The translations under genes were made by a program, and so were the position numbers. Below, piece by piece: positions 17,362-26,380 of a stretch of DNA of 64,000 nucleotides. This DNA comes from Oscillatoriales cyanobacterium M59_W2019_021. GTDB lineage: Bacteria; Cyanobacteriota; Cyanobacteriia; Cyanobacteriales; Geitlerinemataceae. The number at the start of each line of letters is the position of its first letter. Position 1 is the first letter of the stretch. The stretch is taken from the NCBI GenBank assembly GCA_015295945.1, contig DVED01000049.1, positions 38,787-102,786 of the forward strand. The letters are read 5' to 3'. Below the pieces are notes generated by a model. The model saw nothing but the letters and a program-made list of their open reading frames with translations, was not told where the DNA came from and did no database searches.

Positions 17362-18486
17362 ATGTCTCATCGCTTATTTGCTGTGATGCTGGCATCGCTA
17401 GCTTTGATTGCTGGGGGCTGCGGCTCGGGAGAGTCGGAAAGTCCCGAAGGAGAAACCGTCGCTCCGGAACCGACCCAAGGAGAGGCTTCCCCCGTCCCCA
17501 GCGAGCCGTTGGCAGCGAAACCCCAGGAAGAAACGAAAGCTCCCAAAAAAGCGCCTTCCGCTACGGCGGGTTTGATCGGCTCCACCGATTCCGACGAACG
17601 CGCTCAACAAATCCAACAGAAAATTAATGCCGAACGCAATGTCGGCACGCCAGCCACCAGTCAAGGCGATCCCTTTGGATTGCTTCCCGTCCCCCCTGCA
17701 AGAGTGAAGTTGCCGGAAGCTGAAGGCGGCGGTACCGTCTTGGCGAACGGAGATGGGACGACGACAACCACGGGTGGCGGCACGGCAGGCGGCGGCACGG
17801 CAGGCGGTGGTACTGGGACTCCAGGTTCTCCAGGATCGGCAACGGTTGCCTCCTTGCCCCCCCTTCCCCCCGTTACCGCTCAAGTAGCCAATCCTGTCTC
17901 GGATATCCCAACTCTCTTCACTCCGCCCGTTATTTCTCTCTCTGGGGGAGAAACTGTTTCGGCATCGTCGGGTGGCGGTGGCGGCGGTTCGGGTTCACCC
18001 TCATTAGGAAGCGATGGTGGCGGTTCGGGTTCGCCCTTTCCAGAAGCTCAACCTGTAGCCTCATTGCCCCCACTTCCTCCGTTACCCGTGGAAATTGGTC
18101 CAGCGCTTCCTTCAGACGAACCGGTGGCTGCGATACCACCTTTGGATGGCGAATCGGTTGGAACTCTTCCTCCGTTACCAGTAGACATCGGTCCAGCTCT
18201 TCCACCTCCCTCCGTAGAACCGCCAGCTATTGCTGAAGGCATTATTATTTCTGGGGTCGTGCAAGTGGGGAACGAAATTCAGGTAATCGTGCAGTTACCT
18301 GGAAGTTCGAGCGGTCGCTACGTCAAAGTGGGAGATCTGATCGCCGATGGTCGAGTGCGCGTCAAGCGAGTGGAAGGCATCCAAAGCAGCAGCCCGATCG
18401 TCATTTTAGAGGAAGAAGGGGTTGAATATGCCCGAGGCGTGGGGGATTTACCGGCAATCGCGATGGAAGAACCCGATCGGGGTTAG
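17362..18486 (+). CDS. Pro/Gly-rich putative lipoprotein with a C-terminal GspC/PilP-like domain
   Basis: 374 residues. The N-terminus looks like a lipoprotein signal (hydrophobic MLASLALIAGGC, Cys near residue 20). A charged stretch rich in E, P and A is followed by low-complexity repeats: TAGGG units, GGGGSGSPS units and a doubled module of the form LPPLPV(E/D)IGPALP. The last about 75 residues (IIISGVVQVGNEIQVIVQLP...RYVKVGDLIADGRVRVKRVE...VVILEEEGVEY) look like a small beta domain of the PilP/GspC type. A role in envelope or pilus assembly is possible but unproven. A GGGGAG ribosome site precedes the ATG. Confidence 0.75.
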   Translation: MSHRLFAVMLASLALIAGGCGSGESESPEGETVAPEPTQGEASPVPSEPLAAKPQEETKAPKKAPSATAGLIGSTDSDERAQQIQQKINAERNVGTPATSQGDPFGLLPVPPARVKLPEAEGGGTVLANGDGTTTTTGGGTAGGGTAGGGTGTPGSPGSATVASLPPLPPVTAQVANPVSDIPTLFTPPVISLSGGETVSASSGGGGGGSGSPSLGSDGGGSGSPFPEAQPVASLPPLPPLPVEIGPALPSDEPVAAIPPLDGESVGTLPPLPVDIGPALPPPSVEPPAIAEGIIISGVVQVGNEIQVIVQLPGSSSGRYVKVGDLIADGRVRVKRVEGIQSSSPIVILEEEGVEYARGVGDLPAIAMEEPDRG

Positions 18487-18532
18487 CTAATATTTAAGTT
18501 GCTGTTGGATCGAAAAAAGAGAAACATAAAAT

Positions 18533-19276
18533 ATGAACGCACGAGCTATGACGATCGCCACAGCCGTATTCTTGGGTTTGGCCGGTATGGCGATCGAACC
18601 TCAATCTGCGGTTGCTCAAGAGGAATCTGAGAACGAGTACGTTCCTCCTGTTTGCGAGCCAGCTATTACATCTGGGTTTACTCGGTGTAATTATCGAGGG
18701 GGAGATAACTATATTGGCTACTTAGAAAACGGTCTTCCTCACGGTCGAGGAACGTATGTTTACGGCGATGGAAATCGCTATGAAGGCGAGTTCCTCAATG
18801 GTAGACCGAATGGTCGAGGGCGATTTATCTTTGAAGATGATTCTCGCTATGAGGGCATTTTTCGCGATGGAGTTATTATCTCTGGAAAAGCGATCTTTGC
18901 CAGTGGCGATTATTACGAAGGAACTTTTGAGGTCGTTCGCAATGTAGAGTCGGGCGAGATTAGCTCTCAACCCCAGGGACAGGGAAAATTTGTGTTTGCC
19001 AACGGCAGTCGCTACGAAGGCGAATTCTTTGCGGGTCAGCCTTTGGGACGCGGGGTTTTCATCCACACGAACGGAGCTCGCTGTAGCGGACAGTTTTTCG
19101 ATGAAAGTCTAGCTGGAAAGGGAACTTGCACGTTTCCTAGTGGCGCTCGTTATGAAGGAGAATTTGAGTTGGGCAGACCTCACGGGACGGGAACGCTCTA
19201 TCGACCGGATGGATCGGTTTTTTCGGGGTTATTCCGCGACGGTCAACCTTTTACCCCATCGTCTGCAACCAACTAG
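18533..19276 (+). CDS. secreted MORN repeat protein (first of a tandem pair)
   Basis: 247 residues. A signal peptide ends at about AVAQEE (residues 1-29). A Cys-containing segment (VCEPAITSGFTRCNY) is followed by about eight MORN units of the type YEGEFxNGxPxGxGxxxxxxG to the C-terminus. MORN hairpins often bind membranes or act as scaffolds; here the signal peptide places the array outside the cytoplasm. The next gene encodes a close relative in the same order, so the pair arose by duplication. Confidence 0.88.
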   Translation: MNARAMTIATAVFLGLAGMAIEPQSAVAQEESENEYVPPVCEPAITSGFTRCNYRGGDNYIGYLENGLPHGRGTYVYGDGNRYEGEFLNGRPNGRGRFIFEDDSRYEGIFRDGVIISGKAIFASGDYYEGTFEVVRNVESGEISSQPQGQGKFVFANGSRYEGEFFAGQPLGRGVFIHTNGARCSGQFFDESLAGKGTCTFPSGARYEGEFELGRPHGTGTLYRPDGSVFSGLFRDGQPFTPSSATN

Positions 19277-19281
19277 TCAGC

Positions 19282-19340
19282 GGCGATACTCCTTGGGAGT
19301 CGCTACGTCCGAAGGACGGGCTACGCCAATGCGATCGCCA
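19282..19340. repeat. REP-like nested palindrome (GGCGATACTCC...GGAGTCGC family)
   Basis: GGCGATACTCC pairs with GGGAGTCGC, and a second hairpin (GTCCGAAGGAC) plus GGCTACGCC and GCGATCGCC follow. This is a widespread cyanobacterial repeat type. It lies between the two MORN genes; a shortened copy is inside coaE at 46149. Confidence 0.8.
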
Positions 19341-19380
19341 CTAAAAAAGCAGGAAGATTGAGGAGGCACGGTAATTTCGC

Positions 19381-20178
19381 ATGAACAAACTGAGTCTATT
19401 GGCGTTATTAGCTGCGGGTTTGGGAGCGATCGCACCATCTGAGGCGATCGCGCAAGATACTAGCACTCGAGAACCTCAGTGCGATCCTCCCAACTTGGTC
19501 AATGGTTTCGGTCAGTGTAACTACGGCGAGGGTTTCAGTTACATTGGCAATTTTCAGAATGGGTCGCCCAATGGTCGGGGAACTTTAACAAAAGATGGTG
19601 TTCGTTACGATGGAGAGTTTGTTAATGGTCTTCCCGAAGGTGAAGGTAGGTTGATTTTACCAGACGATTCTCGCTATGAAGGAGAGTTTAGTCGTGGGGC
19701 AATTATTTTCGGTGCGGCGATTTATGCAAATGGAGATCGCTATGAAGGTGGATTTACTCAGATTAGTCGAACGGAGCAAGTAACAACTACAGTTCGAGTT
19801 GGTACGACTCTAGATGGCGAGCCCCTATTAGATCAAGCACAGGTCGAGCGGACGTTCTATAGCAGCCAACCTGACGGTTCGGGACGGTATATCTTCGCTA
19901 ATGGCAATCGCTTCGAGGGAGAATTTTTTGCCGGAGAACCCTATGGTGGGGGGACGTTTTATCATACTACAGGTACGACCTGTACTGGCTATTTCTTCAC
20001 GCGAAATTTCGATGGAAAAAACTGTACTTGTATTTATCCAAACGGCGATCGCTACGAAGGCGAATTGCGGCAAGCCAGACCCCACGGGACGGGAACGATG
20101 ATCAAAGCTGACGGTACGCGAATTTCTGGAGCGTTCCGCAACGGTCAACCTGTCAGTTATAGCGGTTACGGGAATTAG
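19381..20178 (+). CDS. secreted MORN repeat protein (second of a tandem pair)
   Basis: 265 residues with a signal peptide (LLALLAAGLGAIAPSEAIAQD), a Cys pair segment (QCDPPNLVNGFGQCNY) and seven to eight MORN units. It aligns with the upstream gene along its whole length, and both end with PHGTGT...SG.FR(D/N)GQP. An insertion (about 125-150, TTTVRVGTTLDGEP) interrupts the array relative to the first copy. A GGAGG ribosome site lies about 10 bases before the ATG. Function unknown. Confidence 0.88.
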   Translation: MNKLSLLALLAAGLGAIAPSEAIAQDTSTREPQCDPPNLVNGFGQCNYGEGFSYIGNFQNGSPNGRGTLTKDGVRYDGEFVNGLPEGEGRLILPDDSRYEGEFSRGAIIFGAAIYANGDRYEGGFTQISRTEQVTTTVRVGTTLDGEPLLDQAQVERTFYSSQPDGSGRYIFANGNRFEGEFFAGEPYGGGTFYHTTGTTCTGYFFTRNFDGKNCTCIYPNGDRYEGELRQARPHGTGTMIKADGTRISGAFRNGQPVSYSGYGN

Positions 20179-20181
20179 TCA

Positions 20182-20282
20182 TTTGGGGTTGGGAGTTCGG
20201 GGTTTGGGGTTTGTTAGTAGTTAGTAGTTAGTGGTTAGTGGTTAGTGGTTAGTCGCTTTTCTCCCCCTGCTCCCCCTGCTGC
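20182..20282. repeat. GGGTTTG, GTTAGTG and CCCCCTGCT tandem repeats
   Basis: Three short repeat families follow one another in the gap between the convergent MORN and pentapeptide genes. The final CCCCCTGCT units are the complement of the polypurine unit seen at 7318 and 17183. Confidence 0.8.
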
Positions 20283-20293
20283 ACGGGTTACGG

Positions 20294-21631
20294 TCATGAA
20301 GTCGGGAACCAGTCAGAATGACGGGCAGCGAGTTTAGCCAATTCGAGTAAGTCCGTCCGGCGTTGGCGGTGGGTGGCGATTTCCTCATCGCTAGCGTTGA
20401 ATCGATCGCGGTACTGGCGATCGCACTCTGCTAGAGTGAGTTGGTAGTCGCGATCGAAGGTTTGTTGGATTTGCAGTTTATCGGCATCCGACGAAACATA
20501 CAGTTGAATGACAAACGTCCCACCCGACGATGGCAAACCGCCGCTGTGGGCGGTTCGCATTTCAAACGTTTGTAAGGACAGTTCCGCCTCGCTGTACTTA
20601 ATTTGTAAATTTTGAAAGGCAATCAGAAACGCCTCCCACTCAATTCCCGCTGAAAACACTAACTCTAGGGACGATCTCACTTTCTGAAAGCGATGGGTAA
20701 ACTCTCCCGGCGCAAACTCCTGCACCGGAGGGCAGCGTTGTTGCCGATCTTTTTGCAAATACACGTAGTCGCAACGAATATCATCGAGTCGAGTAGCACT
20801 ATTAATCTGCCAATCTTGAATGCACGCTCCCGTCAAGGTTGCCCCCACAAAACTCGCCCCCAATCCCACAATGGCAATCAGTTCCGCCTCGGTGAGGTTG
20901 GCTTGGGACAAATCGGCATTGCTGAGATTGGCTTGGGACAAATTTGCACGAGATAGATTGGCTTGGTTGAGAATTGCCGTCTTGAGAAATGCCCCTCTCA
21001 AATCGGCATCGCGCAGATCTGCCCCCATGAGAAATGCCTGAGAGAGAAACGCGCCGCTGAGGTCGGCATCCCGGAGATGGGTATAGCTGAGATAGGCGCC
21101 TTTGAGGTTCGCTTGAGACAGGTTGGCTTGGGACAAGTTGGCACGTCGTAAATCTTCGCCGCTGAGGTTGGCGTGAGATAAATTGGCTTGGGAGAGATTG
21201 GCTTGGGATAAGCGAACTCGGGAGAGATCTTCTCCCCGTAAATTGGCGCCGCGCAGATTCGCCCCCTGAAAGTTGGCGCCGCTTAACTTCGCTCCCGTAA
21301 AATTTGCCCCCGTTAAAATCCCGTGTTGCAGATTTGCCTGCCGGAGATCCGCTCGGGTCAGGTTGCTCCAACCCAAATTCGTCCCTACTAAATCCGCTTG
21401 CCGCAGCGATGCGCCACTCAAATTCGCTCCCGTTAAATTGGCGGCGGTGAGGTTGGCATTTTTGAAGAGGGCATTGGTCAGATCGACTTGACTGAAGTCA
21501 ACCCCACGAAGATCGATCGCGCTCAAATCAACCCCACGAAGATCGATCGCCCGCTCGGCGTGCGCTTTCCTCCAAACATTCCAAGCGTCAACTCCTTGAC
21601 CGAGCAGAGCGAAATGCTCTTGATTTACCAT
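20294..21631 (-). CDS. pentapeptide repeat protein with a C-terminal signalling-type domain
   Basis: 445 residues from the ATG at 21631, chosen because MVNQEHFALL matches the start of the paralogue at 12699; an ATG 18 bases upstream exists. After the helix LLGQGVDAWNVWRKAHAER come about 45 pentapeptides (NLSQA, DLSGA types), then the shared tail GACIQDWQIN...CDYVYLQKDRQQR. About 130 further residues (SLELVFSAGIEWEAFLIAFQ...VSSDADKLQIQQTFDRDYQ) form a domain I recall from other cyanobacterial pentapeptide and NTPase proteins, ending in a helical segment. It is probably a protein-interaction module. Confidence 0.88.
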   Translation of the reverse strand: MVNQEHFALLGQGVDAWNVWRKAHAERAIDLRGVDLSAIDLRGVDFSQVDLTNALFKNANLTAANLTGANLSGASLRQADLVGTNLGWSNLTRADLRQANLQHGILTGANFTGAKLSGANFQGANLRGANLRGEDLSRVRLSQANLSQANLSHANLSGEDLRRANLSQANLSQANLKGAYLSYTHLRDADLSGAFLSQAFLMGADLRDADLRGAFLKTAILNQANLSRANLSQANLSNADLSQANLTEAELIAIVGLGASFVGATLTGACIQDWQINSATRLDDIRCDYVYLQKDRQQRCPPVQEFAPGEFTHRFQKVRSSLELVFSAGIEWEAFLIAFQNLQIKYSEAELSLQTFEMRTAHSGGLPSSGGTFVIQLYVSSDADKLQIQQTFDRDYQLTLAECDRQYRDRFNASDEEIATHRQRRTDLLELAKLAARHSDWFPTS

Positions 21632-22042
21632 CGAGACAAGCCTCACCAAGAAAGAAGTTCAGGAGTTACGGGAGTTACAGGAGACGTAGAATTTAGAGTT
21701 TGGAGTTGGGAGCATTCCCAACGGGTTTTACTGTATTGTTTGCAAGACCCAACTGGATTCGACTTCTAACGACCTAGCCGATCGAGATATTCCCTCCGGG
21801 GCTGATGTTGAGCAGACTCTCACTCTGTCAGGGGTTCGATCGCCTCCACGTTAGCATAATTCATTTTTTCACAACTTTTTCACATCGATCGCTCGCTGAT
21901 GTCCAGTTCTTCTGTTGTCCCCATCGAGTTCGGTCAACGACCCGCGTGTAGCAGACGGCAGACGATCGACCGGTCTGGGTTTCCAGTTTACCTTTTAAGG
22001 CTAAGGGTTAAAGGCTCAGGGTTCGTGGCTAAGAGCGAATTC
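21632..22042. other. 411-base gap without a supported gene
   Basis: It holds short direct repeats (GGAGTTACGGGAGTTACAGGAG near 21660-21683), a CGATCG-rich middle part and a GGCTAAGGGTTAAAGGCTCAGGG repeat near 21998-22020. No open frame with a credible start and family resemblance is seen. The segment GGGGTTCGATCGCC near 21835 resembles a tRNA T-arm, but no acceptor or anticodon stem fits around it. Confidence 0.6.
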
Positions 22043-22924
22043 CTACAACACCGATAAGAATTTTTGAATCAAGCCAATAGTAATGGCGGGGATTTCCAGT
22101 TGGGGGGTGAGTCCGGTATCTTCTAGAACTTGAAAATAGCGAACGGCTTGCGGATTGAGGTCGGCGAGACGCTTTCCGGTTTCGGAGGGGGTAAATTGAG
22201 CTTGTTTTCCCCAAATTATGGCAGTGGGAATGGTAAGTTGGGGTAGATATAACGCTAAGTCAAAACATTGATTGCCGCGCACGAACGATAGGGCAGAGTA
22301 TTCGGCATTGGGTTGTTGTGCCGATTGCCAGTAGGCTTCGATTATTTCTGGGTAAATGCGACTGGAGTCGGCAAATTGACGCTGTTCGAGGAAGGTGGAA
22401 ATGCCTTCTCGAGTGGCGATCGCGGCTTTGTAAATCAGGCGATCGACAAAAGGAGTGGCGGCGAGTTTGGCAAAAAAGTTGCGACCGTAATCTTCGCCAA
22501 AATCTGACAATCCGGCAGGATTAGTTAAGATTAAAGAGCGAAATAAATCGGGGCGATCAATGGCAATGCGAATGGTTAATGCAGCCGTTACCGAAGAGGC
22601 GATCGCCGTTACGGGTGGCTCGCAACTCTTTTCGATAAATTCTGTGATCGTTATTAAATAATCCTCAATTTGATACTCGCGTTCGGGACGATCTGATCGT
22701 CCCCAGCCGAATAAATCCGGCGCGAAAATTCGATAATTTGGTGCAAAAGCCGGATAAACTTTCGACCATTCATATGCCGAAGAGCCACCGCCCAAACCGT
22801 GTAAAAACACCAAATCTCGATCGCTATCTTCGCAGTTCCAAAATTCGTTATCTGTCGTATAATACGCCATTCTTCCGAGAGAAGTAACGGTTGATCGAGA
22901 CTGAAATCTAATAGGAATGAGCAT
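22043..22924 (-). CDS. alpha/beta hydrolase-fold protein, catalytic residues atypical
   Basis: 293 residues with the alpha/beta-hydrolase layout: the oxyanion-type LVFLHGLGGGSSAYEW, the strand RIFAPDLFGWGRSDRP, then a cap region. The nucleophile elbow normally reads GxSxG, but here it is AIASSVTAA. The C-terminal segment where the catalytic His is expected reads DTGLTPQLEIP, with Leu in place of His. This may be a non-catalytic member or one with changed chemistry. A CRP-like start cannot be told; the ATG at 22924 follows repeat sequence. Confidence 0.82.
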   Translation of the reverse strand: MLIPIRFQSRSTVTSLGRMAYYTTDNEFWNCEDSDRDLVFLHGLGGGSSAYEWSKVYPAFAPNYRIFAPDLFGWGRSDRPEREYQIEDYLITITEFIEKSCEPPVTAIASSVTAALTIRIAIDRPDLFRSLILTNPAGLSDFGEDYGRNFFAKLAATPFVDRLIYKAAIATREGISTFLEQRQFADSSRIYPEIIEAYWQSAQQPNAEYSALSFVRGNQCFDLALYLPQLTIPTAIIWGKQAQFTPSETGKRLADLNPQAVRYFQVLEDTGLTPQLEIPAITIGLIQKFLSVL

Positions 22925-23037
22925 GATTGGTTATTAGTGGTTAGTGGTTAGTTATGAGTGGTTAGTGGTTAGTTATTCGTTGTTTATTGCAAAGATTTGA
23001 TTTACAATTTTACATCTTCACTTATTACTTATTACTG
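22925..23037. repeat. GTGGTTAGTTA and TTATTAC tandem repeats
   Basis: Several copies of AGTGGTTAGT lie just upstream of the hydrolase gene, and ACTTATTACTTATT copies lie immediately after the TPR gene stop. Confidence 0.75.
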
Positions 23038-24678
23038 ATCTCCCAACATCGCCTGAACTCGACAGTCGGGATTGATTTGCAAGGCAATTTCGTAAGAGCG
23101 CATGGCATCTTCCGGGCGATCGAGTTTTTCCAAGGCTTGGGCGCGTTGCCACCAGGCGCGATCGTTAGCGGCTTGAAGTTGAATGACTTTATCGCACGCC
23201 GTTACGGTATTGTCGTATTGTTCTAAGTGATATAAAATATTGGCGAGCTTCAACCACAGTAAAGGCTGATTCGGCCAAATTGAAATGGCTTTATCGTAGG
23301 TAAAAAAGGCATCGGTATACCGCTCTAATTTTTCGAGTAATTCGGCTCGCTGCAAGCGAATTTGGAGGGTTTTCGGTTGCAATTTGATCGCCCGATCGAA
23401 TGCCGAAATCGCCTCGTCATACCGCTTTAACTTTTCCAACACCGCCGCGCGATCAAGCCAAGACCGACAGGCTAACGCCGCATCGGTTCCCGCAAAGGAT
23501 GCCGCTTTATCGTAAGCTAAAATTGCCGATTCGTAGCGCTCCAACTTCACCAGCGCCGAGCCGCGAGCTTCCCACGCTGCTGCCAAATCCGGGCTTAAGG
23601 CAATGGCGTTATCCAGCGCGACGATCGCCTCTTTGTACCGCTCCAACTGCGACAGGGTTTGACCGCGACCCAGCCATGCTTCCGCCGAATTGGGGGCGAT
23701 TTGGGTGACGCGATCAAAGGCGGCGAGGGCAGAAGGATAGCGCTGAAGGTCGTAGAGGACGAGTCCGCGACCGTACCATGCCGGAACGAAATTCTCTTGA
23801 ATCCGGATGGAGCGATCGAAACAGTCCAGCGCCGCATCTCCCCACTGATGCCGCATCGCCATCCCCTTACAATACCAGGCGGGAGCGTTATTCGGCTGGG
23901 CTTGAATCACCCGATCGTAACAAGAAATCGCCTCGGTATAGCGGCGCAACTTCTCCAAGGCGCAACCGCGATCGAGCCAGGTTTCCAGCCGAGACGGCGC
24001 CAATTCCCACACCTTATCGTAGGCTTTGAGAGCGTCTTCGTATTGATGCAAATTTTCCCAAACCCGTCCCAAATTCAACCAGATCGTCCAGTCGTTGGGT
24101 TGAAGCGACAGGGCGTTTTGATACGCCGTTGCCGCTTCAAAATACTGTTGTAATTGACTGAGGATGTTGCCGCGATAGTACCAGGCTTCTAGGGAATAGG
24201 GCTTGATGCGGGTGGCTTTTTCGTAGGCTTGAGCCGCCGCTTGATACCGTTGCAGTTGCTCGCAGGCGCGACCTTGATAGTACCAGGGATCGTATTGTCG
24301 GGGTCGAATCTGCCCCGCACGCGCCAACGCGGCGATCGCCCCTTCGTATTCTTGACGATCGTACAGCAATCTGCCCCGCAACAGCCACGCCCAATAGTTG
24401 TTGGGCTGAAGTTGAATCGCCCGATCGTACGATTCTAGCGCCTCGTCTTCTCGCCCGAGTTTTTTGAGCACCTGTCCGCGTCGCAACCATGCCGATGCCA
24501 CATCCGGCTGCGCTTCTAATGCCTTATCGTATCCGGCGAGTGCGGCTTCGTACTGTCCCTGCTGTTCTAAGTCTCGCGCCTGCTTCAACTCAGGGGGCGG
24601 TAGGCGAAACTGCGATCGCAGCGAGGAAGCAGAGTTTTTGAGAAAAGAGAGCGAACGATCCACTAGCGGGTTGCTCAT
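23032..24678 (-). CDS. TPR repeat protein
   Basis: 548 residues from the ATG at 24678 (six more if the upstream ATG is used). From about residue 35 to the end it consists of about 14 continuous 34-residue tetratricopeptide units of the type AWxxRGxxLxxLxRYxEAIxxYDxAIxLxP. No signal peptide or other domain is present, so it is a cytoplasmic superhelical scaffold. It starts 28 bases after the stop of the coiled-coil membrane protein gene, in the same direction, so the two are very likely co-transcribed and may interact. Confidence 0.92.
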   Translation of the reverse strand: MSNPLVDRSLSFLKNSASSLRSQFRLPPPELKQARDLEQQGQYEAALAGYDKALEAQPDVASAWLRRGQVLKKLGREDEALESYDRAIQLQPNNYWAWLLRGRLLYDRQEYEGAIAALARAGQIRPRQYDPWYYQGRACEQLQRYQAAAQAYEKATRIKPYSLEAWYYRGNILSQLQQYFEAATAYQNALSLQPNDWTIWLNLGRVWENLHQYEDALKAYDKVWELAPSRLETWLDRGCALEKLRRYTEAISCYDRVIQAQPNNAPAWYCKGMAMRHQWGDAALDCFDRSIRIQENFVPAWYGRGLVLYDLQRYPSALAAFDRVTQIAPNSAEAWLGRGQTLSQLERYKEAIVALDNAIALSPDLAAAWEARGSALVKLERYESAILAYDKAASFAGTDAALACRSWLDRAAVLEKLKRYDEAISAFDRAIKLQPKTLQIRLQRAELLEKLERYTDAFFTYDKAISIWPNQPLLWLKLANILYHLEQYDNTVTACDKVIQLQAANDRAWWQRAQALEKLDRPEDAMRSYEIALQINPDCRVQAMLGDQ

Positions 24679-24706
24679 AAGATTGCTCCTCACCATCGAT
24701 GCGTCC

Positions 24707-26155
24707 TTAATCGTCTAACGTCATATCCTCAGCTTCGGGTTCTGCGGCAGTCTCGGGTGGAGACTCGGCGGACAACTCGATCAGCTGGGGGGATTCGGGA
24801 ACGGTTTGCCGGAGGCGGCTGAAGCGCTCGAGTGCCGGAGCGAGCATCTTCTCGTCAGTGGTATACAAACCGATTTCCTTGGGATAAGTTTGAGTTTCCC
24901 AACCCAACGGAGATTGACCGCCACTCAACATCCAGTCCTGATCGCACACCAATAGTGTATCGCTAGATCCCAGGAGTTTGAGTCGCAATTTCGGATAGCG
25001 CTGTTTGAGTTCGAGCAACTTCGGAATGGCGCTGTAGTGTTGGTGTAAATCTCGCTCTCGATGGTAGCGCCAGCCGCCGGGTTTGAGGGTAATCGGCTTG
25101 GTGGCATTGTCGGCTTTACCGATATCGGCACGATCGCCCCAACCGATACTGACGGCAATCCCGCGTTCGAGTGCCGCCTCTAACTGCTCGATCGTCCGAT
25201 CGAAATCCGCAGCCAGTCGGCTGACTTGGGGAGACACGATTAACACTTCCTCCGCCGCCTCTTCCAAAGCTTGCAGCACCCACGGCATCGGGGATTCCAT
25301 GACTAGTTGGTAGCGGTAGGGCAAGATCTCCTCCAAACGGCGATCGAGATCTGCCGCCCATTGGGGTTTGGACTCCTCGGCAATGGCAGTTTGCAGCTTT
25401 TTAATCGATCTCGCCAAGTATTTCAATCCCGGTTGCAGCGAGTCTTGTTGCTGCTGTGCCAACTTCGCAACATGGGTTTCAAGTTCTTCGAGTTGCGCGT
25501 CCAACCTCTCACCATCGGCAGCGCGATCGGCTATTTGGTTCAATTCGGCTTGCAATCGGACAATTTGCCGCTTCACTTCGTCTACTTGGGGAGACGGCAG
25601 CGACAAACTCAAGTGAATGGCTTGAATTTGCGATCGCACCTCGCCCAGATCGCCGCTGAGGTGGTGGTTGAGATTGTACAATCCTTGCTGGAGATTGGCG
25701 ATCGCCTCTTTGACTTTTTGCCTCTCGCCATCGACTGCCGCATTCCACTCCTCCTGGCGTCGCTGCACGTCCACCACCGCTTCGCTAATTCGCCCCACCG
25801 ACTCCTCTAACTTTTGCAAGCGCTGGCTGAGGGGTAATGCTTGAAACGCATCTTGCAATCCTTGCAGTTCTCCCCGCAACTGTTGGGATTGGCAGAGGAC
25901 GACGGCGGTTTTTTCTCGGGTGCGTTCTTGCAAGCGGCGGTAGCGATTGGCGAGGTTGAGCGACATCGCCGCGATCGCCGGAGTTACGGCAAATAGGGCT
26001 TGCTGAAAGAACATTCCGGCTGCCGCACCGACGACGGCAACTCCTAGAGAAATCGGTTCGGCGATCTCCGTCCAGTGTCGCGTTCGCACCGCACCGCCGT
26101 GGGAGGATGGCGCTTCCGAAAGCTGGGACAGCAGTATGGGTTCCGATTTCAACAT
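24707..26155 (-). CDS. coiled-coil membrane protein with a PLD-like C-terminal domain
   Basis: 482 residues from the ATG at 26155; the longer frame upstream begins in unlikely sequence. A hydrophobic hairpin (ISLGVAVVGAAAGMFFQQALFAVTPAIAAMSL, about 38-70) is followed by a long coiled coil (about 80-275). The last 190 residues run EVLIVSPQVSRLAADFDRTI, then RYPKLRLKLLGSSDTLLVCDQDWMLSGGQ, which follows the phospholipase D fold pattern (strand, then D and S/G motif). The HxK catalytic motif is not visible, so activity is doubtful. First gene of a pair with the TPR protein. Function unknown. Confidence 0.75.
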   Translation of the reverse strand: MLKSEPILLSQLSEAPSSHGGAVRTRHWTEIAEPISLGVAVVGAAAGMFFQQALFAVTPAIAAMSLNLANRYRRLQERTREKTAVVLCQSQQLRGELQGLQDAFQALPLSQRLQKLEESVGRISEAVVDVQRRQEEWNAAVDGERQKVKEAIANLQQGLYNLNHHLSGDLGEVRSQIQAIHLSLSLPSPQVDEVKRQIVRLQAELNQIADRAADGERLDAQLEELETHVAKLAQQQQDSLQPGLKYLARSIKKLQTAIAEESKPQWAADLDRRLEEILPYRYQLVMESPMPWVLQALEEAAEEVLIVSPQVSRLAADFDRTIEQLEAALERGIAVSIGWGDRADIGKADNATKPITLKPGGWRYHRERDLHQHYSAIPKLLELKQRYPKLRLKLLGSSDTLLVCDQDWMLSGGQSPLGWETQTYPKEIGLYTTDEKMLAPALERFSRLRQTVPESPQLIELSAESPPETAAEPEAEDMTLDD

Positions 26156-26380
26156 GGCTCGGGCGAGAGAGTCAGTAGGATTGTAGCAAATTCGGGTAGG
26201 GGATACAGCCGAGGGCAAAATGCAAAAGGACAGATTGTTTCGCCAGGAATCGTAGGGTGGGCAGCTACCCGCTACACACATTCGCAGAGGATCGAGAAAA
26301 TGATGCTCATCCTTGTCTGAAAAAATTGAAGAGTCAGACTTTCTTAAGATTCTGAACTTCTAATAGTCTTCTAGTCTTCT

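Noticed and set aside
21820..21850. GGGGTTCGATCGCC resembling a tRNA T-arm
   Set aside because: No acceptor stem or anticodon arm can be drawn at the correct distance on either strand; GTTCGATCG is also a common HIP1-related string here.
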